Shown one piece after another: positions 34,656 to 44,288 of a stretch of DNA of 44,288 nucleotides (position 1 is its first letter; every line of letters starts with the position of its first letter). The stretch spans positions 1 to 44,288 of the forward strand of contig JALVOC010000039.1 of assembly GCA_027032075.1 (NCBI GenBank), given 5' to 3'. Source of the DNA: Chromatiales bacterium. Lineage in GTDB: Bacteria > Pseudomonadota > Gammaproteobacteria > UBA6429 > Thiohalophilaceae. A program made the translations under genes and the position numbers. The notes under the pieces are model-generated. The model did no database searches. It worked only from the letters and a program-made list of their open reading frames with translations, and was not told the origin of the DNA.

Positions 34656-36550
34656 TCTCTCTCCAGATAAGTATATCCGTGCAAACCGGCTTCCAGCCTC
34701 TGCAAGCAGCTTTTTCTTTGGTCCTCATCCAGTGCCGACAACGTCACCAGATGCCGGTAACGTTCAAGCAACTCCTCTGGATTAAAATGCACATAACGCA
34801 ACACCGCCTCAACACTGTCACCCTGCAGCAGCTTGCTGAAATGGTAACCCCCTTCCTCGCTGAGAGCCACATGGATGGAATCGGTATCACCAAAGAGGTT
34901 GTGCATGTCCCCGAGAATTTCCTGATAGGCCCCGACAAGAAAAACCCCGAGCAAATACCTCTCCCCCTCCCGCAAGGAATGCAGTGGCAGGCTGGCTTCG
35001 ATTCCCTCGCTGTCCACATAATTGTCGATGCGGCCATCCGAATCGCAGGTGATGTCCTCCAGCACCACCCGCCGCTGCGGTTTTTCACCGAGGCGATGCA
35101 ACGGCATGATGGGGAAAATCTGATCAATACCCCATACATCCGGTATGGACTGAAACAGGGAAAAGTTGCAAAAATATTTATCCGCCAGTTTTTGATTGAT
35201 TTCCGCCAGCACGTCCTGGTGATGGCCCCGCTGTTGCCTGGCAATGACGCTTTGCACCCGGCGGCAAATGGCAAAATAGATCGCCTCCGCTTCAGCGCGT
35301 TGCGCCAGCGACAAAACCCCATGACTGTATAGGCTGTGCGCTTCTTTCAGCCAGTGCACCGTGTCGTGATAGACTTCAACCGCCATGTGGGCCGTGACAT
35401 CGGTCCGCACGTGCTGATATTCCAGCCACAAATCCTGTAACACCCTGGGCGCGTCCTTCCCCGGCTCCACCAGTTCCACAGGTTCGGGCACGCACTCTGA
35501 ATCAATCACATCGGTGATCAATACCGCATGATGCGCCGTCATCGCCCGCCCCGATTCGGTAAAAATATGCGGATGCGGCAAGGCCGCATCGTTGCAGATA
35601 TCCGCCAGGGCGCGCACGATATTATTGGCATACCCCTCGATGCTGTAATTCATGGAACAGGCGCTGCGCGAACGGGTTCCTTCGTAATCCACTCCCAGAC
35701 CGCCACCCACATCCACATAGGCGATCTTCACACCAAGCCGGTGTAACTCGGCATAATAGCGGGCACATTCATGCATCCCCCGCTGAATGTCGCGGATGTT
35801 GACCAGTTGCGAACCCAGATGGAAGTGCAAAAATTGCAACGCGTCCTGCTGCCCCGTCTGGCGCAAACGCTCGATCACCGCCAGCACCTGCATGGCGGAC
35901 AAGCCAAACTTGGATTTTTCCCCGCCGGTGTTTTGCCATTTCCCCGCACCGATGGAGGCCAGACGTACCCGGATCCCCAGTTGCGGCGCCACTCCGAGTT
36001 GTGCCGCTTCCTGCAACAGCATCTCCAGCTCGGAAAGTTTCTCGATAACGACAAACACGCGGTAACCAAGCAACTGGCCGGTGAGGGCAAGACGGATATA
36101 TTCCCGATCCTTGTAGCCGTTACAGACGATCACCCCACCCTTGTGATTTGTTCCCAGTGCCGCCAGTAACTCGGGTTTGCTGCCCACCTCCAGCCCCACA
36201 CGCTCACCGCCGTACTCCAGAATCTCCTGCACCACGCTGTGCTGCTGATTCACTTTAATCGGATAAAGCGCGGTATATCCACCCTGGTAACTGTTTGTCG
36301 TCATCGCATGGTGAAAATGCCGATGCAGCACATCAATCCGATCATGCAGGATATTGGTAAAACGCACCAATACCGGCAGACTCAGGTGGTGCTGTTCGAG
36401 CTGGCCGGCAATCTCATAAAGATCGATTTCCGCATCCTGATGCGGGCGGGGTCGTGCCACCACGTGCCCTTTCGCATTCACGCCGAAATACCCTTCACTC
36501 CAGTGCGGTGTGTTATAGATGACTTCTGCCTGTTTGCTGCTCCATTCCAT
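34652..36550 (-). CDS. speA: biosynthetic arginine decarboxylase
   Basis: 632 residues, full length. It converts arginine to agmatine, the first step of the agmatine route to putrescine. The PLP lysine is Lys99 (YPIKVNQ), and the alanine-racemase-type barrel shows HFHLGSQL, VDVGGGLGVDYEG and the C-terminal sheet domain with VLEDITCDSDG and GVFLVGAYQEILGDMHNLFGD. No agmatinase (speB) or agmatine deiminase gene lies nearby. Divergent from speE with about 150 bases between, which contain AT-rich -10-like boxes in both directions. Confidence 0.96.
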   Translation of the reverse strand: MEWSSKQAEVIYNTPHWSEGYFGVNAKGHVVARPRPHQDAEIDLYEIAGQLEQHHLSLPVLVRFTNILHDRIDVLHRHFHHAMTTNSYQGGYTALYPIKVNQQHSVVQEILEYGGERVGLEVGSKPELLAALGTNHKGGVIVCNGYKDREYIRLALTGQLLGYRVFVVIEKLSELEMLLQEAAQLGVAPQLGIRVRLASIGAGKWQNTGGEKSKFGLSAMQVLAVIERLRQTGQQDALQFLHFHLGSQLVNIRDIQRGMHECARYYAELHRLGVKIAYVDVGGGLGVDYEGTRSRSACSMNYSIEGYANNIVRALADICNDAALPHPHIFTESGRAMTAHHAVLITDVIDSECVPEPVELVEPGKDAPRVLQDLWLEYQHVRTDVTAHMAVEVYHDTVHWLKEAHSLYSHGVLSLAQRAEAEAIYFAICRRVQSVIARQQRGHHQDVLAEINQKLADKYFCNFSLFQSIPDVWGIDQIFPIMPLHRLGEKPQRRVVLEDITCDSDGRIDNYVDSEGIEASLPLHSLREGERYLLGVFLVGAYQEILGDMHNLFGDTDSIHVALSEEGGYHFSKLLQGDSVEAVLRYVHFNPEELLERYRHLVTLSALDEDQRKSCLQRLEAGLHGYTYLERE

Positions 36551-36701
36551 CTGCGTTGTCTGTTCCGGGATAGGGATATAAAAATATACAGGGGAAAAGG
36601 GTTATAATGGTAGCCGTAAAATCATACCTTTGCCCATGTTCACCTGTGGCTCAGGGTATGTATGTTACCGCCAACAGATAGACCAACCCAGGTGTTTTTA
36701 C

Positions 36702-37571
36702 ATGATCCTAGACAAGCAAAACTGGTTCAGCGAAATTTGTGAGGAAGCCGGCTCGGCTTTTTCCTTCCGTATCCGGGAAAAACTGCATGAAGAGCAGACA
36801 CCTTACCAGAAAATCGAAATTTACCAGACGGAAAACTTCGGCAAGTTAATGGTGATTGACGGCTTTGTCATGCTCACCAGCTGGGACAATTTTCTTTACC
36901 ACGAAATGCTGGCCCACCCGGTGCTATACACCCACGCCGCACCACAGCGGGTGCTCATCATCGGCGGCGGCGACTGCGGAACCTTGCATGAAGTGTTAAA
37001 ACACCCTAAAGTGACCCTGGTGCACCAGGTCGATATCGACGAACGGGTGACACGCTTGTCCGAAAAATATTTCCCCGAATTGTGCGCCAGCAACCACGAC
37101 CCGCGCGCCGAGCTGCACTTTGCCGACGGCATCAAATGGGTGAGAGATGCCGCAGCAGGCAGCTATGATGTCATCATTGTCGACAGCACCGATCCCATCG
37201 GACCGGGGGAAGTCCTGTTTACCGAAGAGTTTTATCGCAACTGCCGGCGGCTGCTCGGTGAAGATGGCCTGCTGGTGCAACAAAGTGAATCGCCCATCTA
37301 TCACCTGGAACTGTTGAGCGGCATGCACAAGTCCATGCGCGCAGCCGGCTTTGACAAAACCGCCACCCTCAACTTCCCGCAACCGGTCTACCCCTCTGGC
37401 TGGTGGAGTGCCACCATGGCCGGCAATGGCGATCTTGCCACATTCCGGCAGCGGGATTGCGAAACCAGGCCTTTTACCACCCGCTATTACAACCACAAAA
37501 TTCACGCCGCGGCTCTGGCCATGCCTAACTTTGTGGAACAACACCTGATGGAAAATTTGCAGGATAAATAA
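36702..37571 (+). CDS. speE: spermidine synthase (polyamine aminopropyltransferase)
   Basis: 289 residues from the ATG at 36702, behind AGGTG; the frame extends upstream without homology. It transfers the aminopropyl group of decarboxylated SAM to putrescine. The N-terminal beta domain is followed by a Rossmann domain with GGGDCGTLHEVLKH (88-101), the acidic HQVDIDERV and the catalytic VDSTDPIGPG. Divergent with speA, so the two share a control region; speD is not in the window. A TATAAT box is at 36603-36608. A short CCCC/GGGG hairpin lies between speE and the converging chemoreceptor gene. Confidence 0.96.
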   Translation: MILDKQNWFSEICEEAGSAFSFRIREKLHEEQTPYQKIEIYQTENFGKLMVIDGFVMLTSWDNFLYHEMLAHPVLYTHAAPQRVLIIGGGDCGTLHEVLKHPKVTLVHQVDIDERVTRLSEKYFPELCASNHDPRAELHFADGIKWVRDAAAGSYDVIIVDSTDPIGPGEVLFTEEFYRNCRRLLGEDGLLVQQSESPIYHLELLSGMHKSMRAAGFDKTATLNFPQPVYPSGWWSATMAGNGDLATFRQRDCETRPFTTRYYNHKIHAAALAMPNFVEQHLMENLQDK

Positions 37572-37608
37572 CCGTTTCCCCTTAAGCGGGGATTAACAGC
37601 CAACCATT

Positions 37609-39489
37609 CTACAATTTGAATTGCCCCACCATTTGATACAGCTCTTGTGACAGGCTCGTGAGGTTCCTTGAGGTATTGGTGGTTTCTTTCGCCCCTTCCG
37701 CCGTTTCGTTGGAAATACGCGCAATCTCGACAATACTGCGGTTGATCTCCTCCGCGACGGAGGATTGCTCTTCAGCGGCGCTGGCGATCTGGGCATTCAT
37801 ATTGCTGATGGCGGTGATTTCGCTGAGTACGCTGTCGAGCGCCTCGCCGATGCTACCGGCACGCTCGACATTGTTTTGCGCCTCTTCCTGTCCGCTTGCC
37901 ATTGCCTTCACCGCATCATCGGCCTTCTGTTGCAGGCGCTCGACGATGTCCTGGATCTCCTCGGTGGAGTTGTGACTGCGTTGCGCAAGATTACGCACCT
38001 CATCGGCCACCACGGCGAAGCCCCGCCCCTGTTCACCGGCACGTGCTGCCTCGATGGCAGCATTCAGTGCCAGCAGATTGGTCTGTTCTGCGATATCACG
38101 GATCACCTGTAAAACCGTGCCGATGTTCTGGCTTTCATCACTGAGTTGGTTAATCGCATGCGAGGTTACCTCGATTTTTTCCGCCAGTTGCCGGACACCC
38201 TTGCTGTTTTCGGCCATGATGCGTTTTCCTTCGGCGGCCTCTTGATCCGCCTTGCTCGAGGCAGTGGCGGCATCCTGTGCCTGCCTGGAGACTTCCTGAA
38301 CCGTGGCACTCATCTCGTTCATCGCGGTGGAAACCTGATCGCTTTCGCTGTGTTGACGCATCACTCCCTGAGCGGTCTGTTCGGTGATGACGCCAAGTTG
38401 CTCTGTGGCGGCACGGACGCTGTCCGAGGCATTCATCACCTTTGAAAGCATTTCGTGAAAGTTCTCCATCATGCCGTTGAAAGCCTTTGCCATGATGGAC
38501 AACTCATCACTGCCGCGCAGTTGCGAACGCAGGGTCAGATCCTTGTTTTGGCTGGCCTTCTCCATCAGAGCGGAGAGCGATTTAACCGGTTTGATAATAC
38601 TGTGCGCAAGAAAATAGACAAGTGCAAACAGCACCGTGACCATAACAAGTGTCATTCCCCATGCGACACGGTTTATCTCGCTTTTGTGTGCTTCGGCAGC
38701 AGTGCGAACCTGTTCTTTCATGAGCTGTAAACGCTTCTCGGCTTCATGCACGGCAGCGCGCATCTTGCCACGCAGGCCCGACTTGCTGTCGAGCCCTTTT
38801 TCTTTATAACCTTCGAACAGTTTTAAAAAGTCGGTGCGATAGGTCTGCATCGCGCCGTTGAGCGAGGCCCGCAACTCCTTGCCATAGTCCCTTGAAGCGA
38901 GGTGCTGCCCGAACATGGCATAATCCTTCTTGAACTTGCCGATATACTTTTCCTTTTCCCGCAGCATGAAGTCCTTTTCACGGCGCCGCAGCATCAACAT
39001 GTCCGCCAGCAGCTCATGGTCCCCGAGTTCCTTGATCCTGCCCTCGGCATGATGCACGGCAGTGCGCAATCTGCCGTACAAACCATCCTTTGGATTCAGG
39101 CCGATGCGTTGTTGCACCGCCACCAGGGCATGAAACGTCCTGGCATACTTCTCCAGTGCGGCGGCGGCTGCATGCAGTAGTGTGTTATCAATGCCGGCCT
39201 GTTGCAGCGAGGTATCCAGCGTGGTGATTTTTTCCTGCATGGCAGCGTAATGCTTGTCGAACTTGCCGGCATACTTCATCTGGCGGCGGGCGAGAAAGTC
39301 CTTTTCGGCACGGCGCAGGTTAAGCATGCCGATCTCGATATCCCTGGTGAGTAACGCATCTTTCTCCAGCGCATTAATACTCCGGCTGGTGTAGGTTTGC
39401 AGTCCCAGCATAATCACAATCGAAAAACCGACCAGCGCACCGATAAGTAAAAGCCGGTTCCTGATACTAAGGTTGATTTTTTTCTTCAT
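37609..39489 (-). CDS. methyl-accepting chemotaxis protein with HBM sensor
   Basis: 626 residues. Helix 1 (about 10-30), a periplasmic region of about 240 residues, helix 2 (about 272-292), HAMP and the signalling domain with the invariant tip [38 protein letters not shown]. The sensor is an HBM-type helical bundle with a clear internal duplication: [21 protein letters not shown] near 53 matches [21 protein letters not shown] near 167, and [14 protein letters not shown] matches [17 protein letters not shown] receptors often sense organic acids; the ligand here is unknown. Good ribosome binding site (AAGGAG). Preceded by a sigma-28-like promoter. No C-terminal pentapeptide tether for CheR. Confidence 0.93.
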   Translation of the reverse strand: MKKKINLSIRNRLLLIGALVGFSIVIMLGLQTYTSRSINALEKDALLTRDIEIGMLNLRRAEKDFLARRQMKYAGKFDKHYAAMQEKITTLDTSLQQAGIDNTLLHAAAAALEKYARTFHALVAVQQRIGLNPKDGLYGRLRTAVHHAEGRIKELGDHELLADMLMLRRREKDFMLREKEKYIGKFKKDYAMFGQHLASRDYGKELRASLNGAMQTYRTDFLKLFEGYKEKGLDSKSGLRGKMRAAVHEAEKRLQLMKEQVRTAAEAHKSEINRVAWGMTLVMVTVLFALVYFLAHSIIKPVKSLSALMEKASQNKDLTLRSQLRGSDELSIMAKAFNGMMENFHEMLSKVMNASDSVRAATEQLGVITEQTAQGVMRQHSESDQVSTAMNEMSATVQEVSRQAQDAATASSKADQEAAEGKRIMAENSKGVRQLAEKIEVTSHAINQLSDESQNIGTVLQVIRDIAEQTNLLALNAAIEAARAGEQGRGFAVVADEVRNLAQRSHNSTEEIQDIVERLQQKADDAVKAMASGQEEAQNNVERAGSIGEALDSVLSEITAISNMNAQIASAAEEQSSVAEEINRSIVEIARISNETAEGAKETTNTSRNLTSLSQELYQMVGQFKL

Positions 39490-39542
39490 TATTTTCCAAT
39501 CTCCTTGGCGCGGTATAACCCTTACAGCCTATGCAGGAATAA

Positions 39543-39569
39543 ATAGCGGAATCCGGATAAAAAACTTTA
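39543..39569 (-). promoter_or_regulatory. sigma-28 (FliA) promoter of the chemoreceptor gene
   Basis: On the minus strand TAAAGTTT (39569-39562) is identical to the -35 consensus; after exactly 11 bases comes TCCGCTAT (39550-39543), matching GCCGATAA at five of eight positions. It lies about 54 bases before the start codon, so the receptor is probably expressed with the flagellar regulon. Confidence 0.75.
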
Positions 39570-39814
39570 ACAAAGAGAGTGGCTACAGGCGGTCACTGCA
39601 GGCCTTCAACCACAACTGTATTGTCCCTATCACGATAAAATTCGTACTGTGTCTAAAGAACTTGTTGATTTTGCCGCTATTTCAGGCAGTGATTTTGTCA
39701 CGTGTCGTTTTTTCTTTGATTAACTTGTTATCACATTTGTCACTGAACAGTGCCAATTTAAAAACATACTCAGGGATCACATCCTTCATAAAATGGTGTA
39801 AAGGGCTTGGAAAG

Positions 39815-41851
39815 ATGAAAATAAAAACCAACATCAAATTCACGGTTAAGACCAAACTGTTTACCGGCTTTGGCGCCGTCATCCTGATAATGGTTGCCGC
39901 CTCACTGATGACTTTCTCCGGCATAAAGAATGTTGAAACCACCGAAAAACGTCTGCTGAACCTGCGATTCCCCACGGTATTGGCAGGCGCACAGCTGGAA
40001 AACGGCATCAACCTGTCGCTCGCCGGGCTGCGCGGTTACATGATCCTGGGTAAAGATCCTGAAAAAGCCGCTGCCATGAAGCAGGTCCGCAGGGCCGGCT
40101 GGAAAGAGATTGATGCGGCGGTGGCCCAGTTGCGCGAATTCTCGAATAACTGGACCAATCCCGAGAACAGGGAGAAACTCGCTCAAATAGAAGATCACCT
40201 GAAAGCATTTCGCAAGGCACAACAGGAAGTGGAAAACATCGCCCACACGCCTGAAGAGGTCCCGGCCTTCAAAACCCTGTTGACCGAGGCCGCGCCACGC
40301 GCGAACAAAATCCTCTCCGCCATTACCGCAATGATCGACGAGGAGGCCGGGCTGGAAGCCACCCCTGAACGTAAAAAACTCCTCAAACTGATGGCCGACA
40401 GCCGCGGTTCCTTCGCCATCGGTCTGGCCAACATCCGCGCCTACCTGCTGTCCGGTGATACGAAGTTCCGCGATATCTTCCTGGCAAAATGGAAAATCAA
40501 CGAAGAACGCTTTAAACAGATTGACACCATGACGGAACTGATGACGGCATCCCAGCGTGATACCTGGAACACCTACAAAACCGTCCGTCACGAGTTTGCC
40601 GGCTATCCGCCCCTTATGTTCAAACAACGTAGCGGCAAAGACTGGAACCTCGCCAATTACTGGCTGGGCACCCGCGCCGCACCAAAAGCCCAGGCGATCA
40701 TGGAGCTTCTGCATGGTATGCGTGTCGACCAGCACGAACTGGAAAAGGTGGATCGGGAATTGCTGATAAACAACACACATCAGATGAAACTGGCCATGCT
40801 GGGCGGAGTCATCATCAGTCTGCTTATCGGCATAGGTGTGGCGCTGCTTATCAGCCGGGCGATCACCGTACCGCTACAGCACATTCTGGAGCGCGCCAAA
40901 AAAATCGCCGCTGGCGATCTCACCGGCAGCACCATCCAGACCAGCGGCAACGACGAGTTGGGTGAACTCACTCATGCCATCAATAACATGAATGCAAGTT
41001 TGCAGAATATCATCCAGCAAGTGGCGAGTTCTGCGAGTGAGCTGTCCTCGGCATCCGGCCAGTTGCAAACCACTGCGGAAGGCACCAACCAGAGAATGGA
41101 AAACCAACGTGCCGAAATAGAACAAGTGGCGACAGCCATGAACCAGATGAGCGCCACGGTACATGAAGTGGCGCAAAACACCAGCCTCGCCGCCTCATCA
41201 GCGGCAGAGGCAGACAGCGCGGCATCGCAGGGCCAGGATCTGGTTGCACAAAACATGGAGAGCATCACCCAACTGGCGCAACGTATCGACAATGCATCCC
41301 AGACCATCAACAAGTTGGGTGAAGACACCAACAGCGTGGACAATATCGTTGCGGTGATCAATGAAATCGCCGATCAAACCAACCTGCTGGCGTTGAATGC
41401 CGCGATTGAAGCCGCACGTGCGGGTGAACAAGGCCGTGGTTTTGCCGTAGTGGCAGATGAAGTGCGAACCCTGGCATCACGCACACAGGACTCCACCGAG
41501 GAGATCCGCACCATGCTGGACCGCTTGAAAGCGGGTGCCAGTGAGGCCGTGCGCGCAATGAGTGAAGGTCACGAACAGGCTCAACACAGTGTCGCCCAGG
41601 CAAAAAACGCCAGCGATGCGATCACCGAAATTACCCGCGCGGTAACCTCCATGAACGAAATGAACACCCAGATAGCAACAGCCGCAGAGGAACAAAGCGC
41701 GGTTGCGAATGAAATGAACCGCAGTGTGGTTCAGATCAGTTCTGAAGCGGAAGCAAGTTTACACAACGCACAGGAAACCAGTGCGACGGCAGAACAGGTA
41801 AGCAGGCTGTCTGCCACGCTGCAGGAACTTGTATCCCGTTTTAAAACCTGA
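39815..41851 (+). CDS. methyl-accepting chemotaxis protein, large helical sensor
   Basis: 678 residues from the ATG at 39815. Helix 1 (about 12-34), a periplasmic region of about 290 residues made of helices ([19 protein letters not shown] near 70 and a similar [19 protein letters not shown] near 200, so probably two related four-helix units), helix 2 (about 325-347), HAMP ([22 protein letters not shown]) and the signalling domain with [42 protein letters not shown]. No CheR-binding pentapeptide. Its promoter is not obvious; no sigma-28 match was found, in contrast to the divergent receptor gene. The 325-base gap between them holds no other gene. Confidence 0.93.
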   Translation: MKIKTNIKFTVKTKLFTGFGAVILIMVAASLMTFSGIKNVETTEKRLLNLRFPTVLAGAQLENGINLSLAGLRGYMILGKDPEKAAAMKQVRRAGWKEIDAAVAQLREFSNNWTNPENREKLAQIEDHLKAFRKAQQEVENIAHTPEEVPAFKTLLTEAAPRANKILSAITAMIDEEAGLEATPERKKLLKLMADSRGSFAIGLANIRAYLLSGDTKFRDIFLAKWKINEERFKQIDTMTELMTASQRDTWNTYKTVRHEFAGYPPLMFKQRSGKDWNLANYWLGTRAAPKAQAIMELLHGMRVDQHELEKVDRELLINNTHQMKLAMLGGVIISLLIGIGVALLISRAITVPLQHILERAKKIAAGDLTGSTIQTSGNDELGELTHAINNMNASLQNIIQQVASSASELSSASGQLQTTAEGTNQRMENQRAEIEQVATAMNQMSATVHEVAQNTSLAASSAAEADSAASQGQDLVAQNMESITQLAQRIDNASQTINKLGEDTNSVDNIVAVINEIADQTNLLALNAAIEAARAGEQGRGFAVVADEVRTLASRTQDSTEEIRTMLDRLKAGASEAVRAMSEGHEQAQHSVAQAKNASDAITEITRAVTSMNEMNTQIATAAEEQSAVANEMNRSVVQISSEAEASLHNAQETSATAEQVSRLSATLQELVSRFKT

Positions 41852-41861
41852 ACAGGCAAAG

Positions 41862-41880
41862 GCTCTGCCTGACGCAGAGC
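41862..41880 (+). terminator. hairpin after the second chemoreceptor gene
   Basis: Stem GCTCTGC / GCAGAGC with loop of 5, 11 bases after the stop. No strong T run; possible terminator. Confidence 0.45.
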
Positions 41881-41902
41881 GCTTGTATCAATAAAACCGG
41901 TG

Positions 41903-41932
41903 ATGGCGTGCCATCATTTCCAGGCACGCCAT
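41903..41932 (-). terminator. hairpin after the DUF4124 gene
   Basis: Perfect 10-bp stem ATGGCGTGCC / GGCACGCCAT with loop of 10, just beyond the DUF4124 stop; on the minus strand TTTTATT follows after 6 bases. Likely terminator between convergent genes. Confidence 0.6.
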
Positions 41933-41935
41933 GAT

Positions 41936-42409
41936 TCAATCACACCATTTCGCAATCATCGCGCGATCTTCAGCCAATACCTTCTGCCGTTGCGTTTCAT
42001 TCAGAAAATAACGGTTACCCTTCTCATCAAAGGAATAAAGCAGATTTGCATCATAGGCCGCCTTGTACAAGACACGGGCGCGATTGCAATTGCGTTCACG
42101 GGTCTTCTGCACCTCTTTCTGCTTCGCCTTGATTGCCTCTTTTTCACGCCGGTCGGCCTCCAGGGATTCCACCAGTCGGCGTTGCCTGTACTGCCGCTGC
42201 TTCTCGCTGACAGGGGCGGCGGGTGCATCCGTGGTGGACAGGCCACTGCCGGGATGACGCCCCAACTGAACTTCCTGCGCATTCTCCGACAACGGCTTGT
42301 CACCATAATGGACACGGCCGTTTTCATCCGTCCATTTATAAATCTCACCGGCCTGCACCACCGGCATAAAAAGAAACAACACAGCAGGGAGCAAATAGTG
42401 TTTAAACAT
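41936..42409 (-). CDS. DUF4124-domain exported protein
   Basis: 157 residues from the ATG at 42409, with ribosome binding site AGGAGA. Signal peptide 1-19 (cut after VQA), then the DUF4124 motif GEIYKWTDENGRVHYGDKP (about 20-38), the hallmark of this small gammaproteobacterial family. A charged helical region (about 75-120, rich in Arg, Lys, Glu) and a C-terminal part with a cysteine at each end (RNCNRARV, AKWCD) follow. Function of the family is unknown; the periplasmic position is inferred. It starts 28 bases after fetB and may share its transcript. Confidence 0.88.
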   Translation of the reverse strand: MFKHYLLPAVLFLFMPVVQAGEIYKWTDENGRVHYGDKPLSENAQEVQLGRHPGSGLSTTDAPAAPVSEKQRQYRQRRLVESLEADRREKEAIKAKQKEVQKTRERNCNRARVLYKAAYDANLLYSFDEKGNRYFLNETQRQKVLAEDRAMIAKWCD

Positions 42410-42437
42410 TTTTATTCTCCTGTAACCCGGAACCTTT

Positions 42438-43229
42438 CTATCGAAGCCGGTCCAGTCGCAGGCGGCAACGCTCATCAAACATCCGCCTGGCACCAATCCA
42501 GCTGGCAGCCAGGGTGGCAAAACCACTGCCTGCCGTGATCATAAACATGATCATGATCTGATATTTAACCGCTTCCAGCGGTGGCGTGCCGGAAAGGATC
42601 TGCCCCGTCATCATGCCCGGCAGACTGACGATACCGGCGGCTGCCATGGCGTTGATTATCGGCATCATCCCCACCCGCACACTGTCACGGGTAATCGCAC
42701 TGATGGCAACACGCCACTCGTGTCCCAACGCCAACCGCGCCTCGATAACGCCGCGCTGCTGCCAGACGGACTGGGTCAGACGGTCGAGAGCCAGCGCCAC
42801 GCCATTCATGGTATTCCCCAGCAACATCCCCAGCAGCGGAATCGCATACTGCGGGGTATACCAGGGTTCCGTGCCAATCACCACCAGCAGGGCAAACAGG
42901 GTGGTGGCAAAAGCCGAAACGAACATCGACAGGGTTCCCAGACCATAACCCCACAGCCCGCCAAAACGCCGCTGCTGCCGCGCCATGACCTCCCGCCCCG
43001 CCACCAGCAACATCACACTCGCCAGTAACAGCACCCAAAGGGCATCGGCATTGGCAAACAGGGCCTTTAACACCAGACCAATCAACAACAATTGCAGTGT
43101 CGTGCGCAACCCCGCAATCAACAGGCGCTTTGCCAGCCCCAGCCGCATCCACACGGACAAGCCGGCCAGCGCCACCACCAGCGAGGCCGACAGACCCAGA
43201 TCCACGGCACTGAGCGTGATCACCCCCAT
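42438..43229 (-). CDS. fetB: FetB-type ABC exporter permease (UPF0014)
   Basis: 263 residues with about seven hydrophobic helices. Family marks include GLRTTLQLLLIGLVLKALF near 40, REVMARQQRR near 80, and LLGNTMNGVALALDRL and MMTGQILSGTPPLEAVKYQI later. In Escherichia coli FetAB exports iron and protects against oxidative stress. It overlaps the ATPase gene by ten bases, so the two are translated together. DUF4124 follows. Confidence 0.88.
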   Translation of the reverse strand: MGVITLSAVDLGLSASLVVALAGLSVWMRLGLAKRLLIAGLRTTLQLLLIGLVLKALFANADALWVLLLASVMLLVAGREVMARQQRRFGGLWGYGLGTLSMFVSAFATTLFALLVVIGTEPWYTPQYAIPLLGMLLGNTMNGVALALDRLTQSVWQQRGVIEARLALGHEWRVAISAITRDSVRVGMMPIINAMAAAGIVSLPGMMTGQILSGTPPLEAVKYQIMIMFMITAGSGFATLAASWIGARRMFDERCRLRLDRLR

Positions 43230-43825
43230 GCTCTCAGCTCCTCCACCCTGCCATCCTGCAAGCGCAACAGGCGGGACGCCACCCGTTTGATCTGACTGGC
43301 ATCATGGCTCACCCACAATACCGGCGCCGCATGCTCCTGCCGGTAATCCCTGATCATGCCCTCCACCCTCTGCACGCTCCCGGCATCGAGACTGGCCGTG
43401 GGCTCATCCAGCAGCAAGGCCCGGGGCCGGTTTGCCAGCAAGCGCAATAACGCCAGACGCTGTTTCTCACCGCTGGACAGGCGCGCCACCTGCCAATCCA
43501 GCACCTGCGACCCGAAACCCAGTTTTTCCAGTGCCCCGATATTTACCTCCGGAAAATGACCGCCAACCGTATCCAGCCACCAATGGCTTTCCGCTGCCAG
43601 ATACCCCACCTGCTGACGCCACAAACTCGGGCGGGTCTGACTGCACAGCACATCATCAAGTTTAGCCTCTCCCTGATGAGGGATCAGATCCGCAATCGCA
43701 CGCAGCAACATCGACTTGCCTGCACCGGAAGGACCGGTCAGACAAACACATTCCCCCGCCTGGATGGTAAATCTGACTGGCTGCAAATCCAGCACCTTCA
43801 GGTCAATAACGCTAAGCGTACTCAT
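43220..43825 (-). CDS. fetA: FetA-type ABC exporter ATPase
   Basis: 201 residues from the ATG at 43825; the longer frame to 43882 lacks homology. It powers the FetB permease. Walker A GPSGAGKS (near 30), signature LSSGEKQRLALLRLLA (near 115), Walker B ALLLDEPTASLD and the switch histidine in WVSHDASQ are all present, so it should hydrolyse ATP. The ribosome binding site is poor. A CRP-type palindrome lies 113 bases upstream, between this gene and the divergent DUF4150 gene. Confidence 0.9.
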   Translation of the reverse strand: MSTLSVIDLKVLDLQPVRFTIQAGECVCLTGPSGAGKSMLLRAIADLIPHQGEAKLDDVLCSQTRPSLWRQQVGYLAAESHWWLDTVGGHFPEVNIGALEKLGFGSQVLDWQVARLSSGEKQRLALLRLLANRPRALLLDEPTASLDAGSVQRVEGMIRDYRQEHAAPVLWVSHDASQIKRVASRLLRLQDGRVEELRAWG

Positions 43826-43937
43826 GGGTGATAAAGTAACACAGTCACGCTTGCGCCTGGCCAGTGCCATTCCCGCCCCCATCTTCGCAAAAGCCGGCGG
43901 ATCACAACTCCAGTATCCCGCCCAGCCAAAAAAGAAA

Positions 43938-43953
43938 TGTGACCGGTTTCACA
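43938..43953. promoter_or_regulatory. CRP-type binding site
   Basis: TGTGA CCGGTT TCACA, a perfect match to the TGTGA-N6-TCACA consensus, flanked by AAA and TGT which extend the palindrome. It lies 113 bases before fetA and 176 before the DUF4150 gene, so it could serve either. Confidence 0.7.
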
Positions 43954-44128
43954 TGTTACCCCCAGCAGGATTGATACGATTCACCTGCATAACAAGAGGG
44001 TATAGCAGGGAAGAACCGGCGGACACCCCATCCCCCGGTCAGCCAGGGAGCAGGACCACACCACATCCACACTCCCGGCCACCACGTCTGCCACCCCGGT
44101 AATATCACCCTTCAAGGAGGAAAACATC

Positions 44129-44288
44129 ATGGGTAACGTACTCATCAACGGCCGCACCGCCGTCCACGCCGGCTCCGGCGGCACTGTCAGCAGCCCCGAC
44201 GTCTGCAAGACCCCGGACAAGTGCCGCCCCAATGCCTACCGCAACGTGGCCAAATCGGCCGATGCCGGCAAGACCGCCGCCACCGTCT
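44129..44288 (+). CDS. DUF4150/PAAR-like protein, 5' part
   Basis: First 53 codons, cut by the window end. Very strong ribosome binding site (AAGGAGG, 8 bases before ATG). The start MGNVLINGRTAVHAGSGG followed by SPDVCKTP and NVAKSADA is the pattern of DUF4150, a PAAR-like domain that caps the type VI secretion spike and carries effectors. About nine in ten third codon positions are G or C, clearly above the neighbouring genes, which suggests foreign origin. Whether an effector domain follows lies outside the window. Confidence 0.8.
   Translation, partial: MGNVLINGRTAVHAGSGGTVSSPDVCKTPDKCRPNAYRNVAKSADAGKTAATV

Noticed and set aside
43971-43984. FNR half-site TTGAT near the CRP site
   Set aside because: The second half does not match ATCAA.

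Overview
The window reads as a stretch of core-type chromosome from a gammaproteobacterium of moderate GC content. Supporting genes are priA, argS followed by a SPOR-domain protein, metH, the polyamine genes speA and speE, an outer-membrane phospholipase A, an LpxL-type acyltransferase, an OprO/OprP-type porin and a DUF4124 protein. Genus cannot be fixed from sequence alone; a free-living, motile, possibly chemolithotrophic lineage is a guess. No rRNA, tRNA, CRISPR array, integrase or transposase gene was found.

Left part (1-5.8 kb): phosphate-porin-like gene with terminator, a MITE-like element carrying a second nested hairpin element, an orphan CheR methyltransferase, a trypsin-like protease overlapping a secreted paralogue of its own N-terminal domain, Hsp20 and a one-domain FHA protein. 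5.9-16.1 kb: metH in apparent operon with an aldolase/short-chain dehydrogenase fusion, a periplasmic DUF4412-like protein, a TtcA-family PP-loop enzyme, a lipid A-type acyltransferase and a membrane diguanylate cyclase. 16.1-21.3 kb: fructosamine-kinase-family protein, ICMT-like membrane methyltransferase, two small envelope proteins, a periplasmic MBL hydrolase and a PNPOx-family protein.

Centre (21.3-32.9 kb): an AT-rich gap with several DnaA-box-like sites precedes priA. It is followed by a membrane-anchored protein with an Sm-like C-terminal domain, a cytochrome c lipoprotein, a PsiE-family protein, a decayed DUF4336 gene, argS, a SPOR protein, a zinc peptidase and phoA. phoA has a three-unit Pho box; with the porin and PsiE it suggests a phosphate-limitation theme.

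Right part (33.2-44.3 kb): pldA, a cupin protein, a second MITE copy that has run into a small gene coupled to speA, divergent speA/speE, two divergent chemoreceptor genes (one with a convincing sigma-28 promoter), a DUF4124 protein, the FetAB exporter pair, a perfect CRP-type palindrome, and the beginning of a DUF4150/PAAR-like gene whose base composition differs from its neighbours and which is cut by the window end.

The observations I rate highest are the protease plus secreted prodomain-like paralogue, the DnaA-box cluster before priA, the MITE family and its effect on the speA-coupled gene, and the membrane protein with an Sm-like tail.
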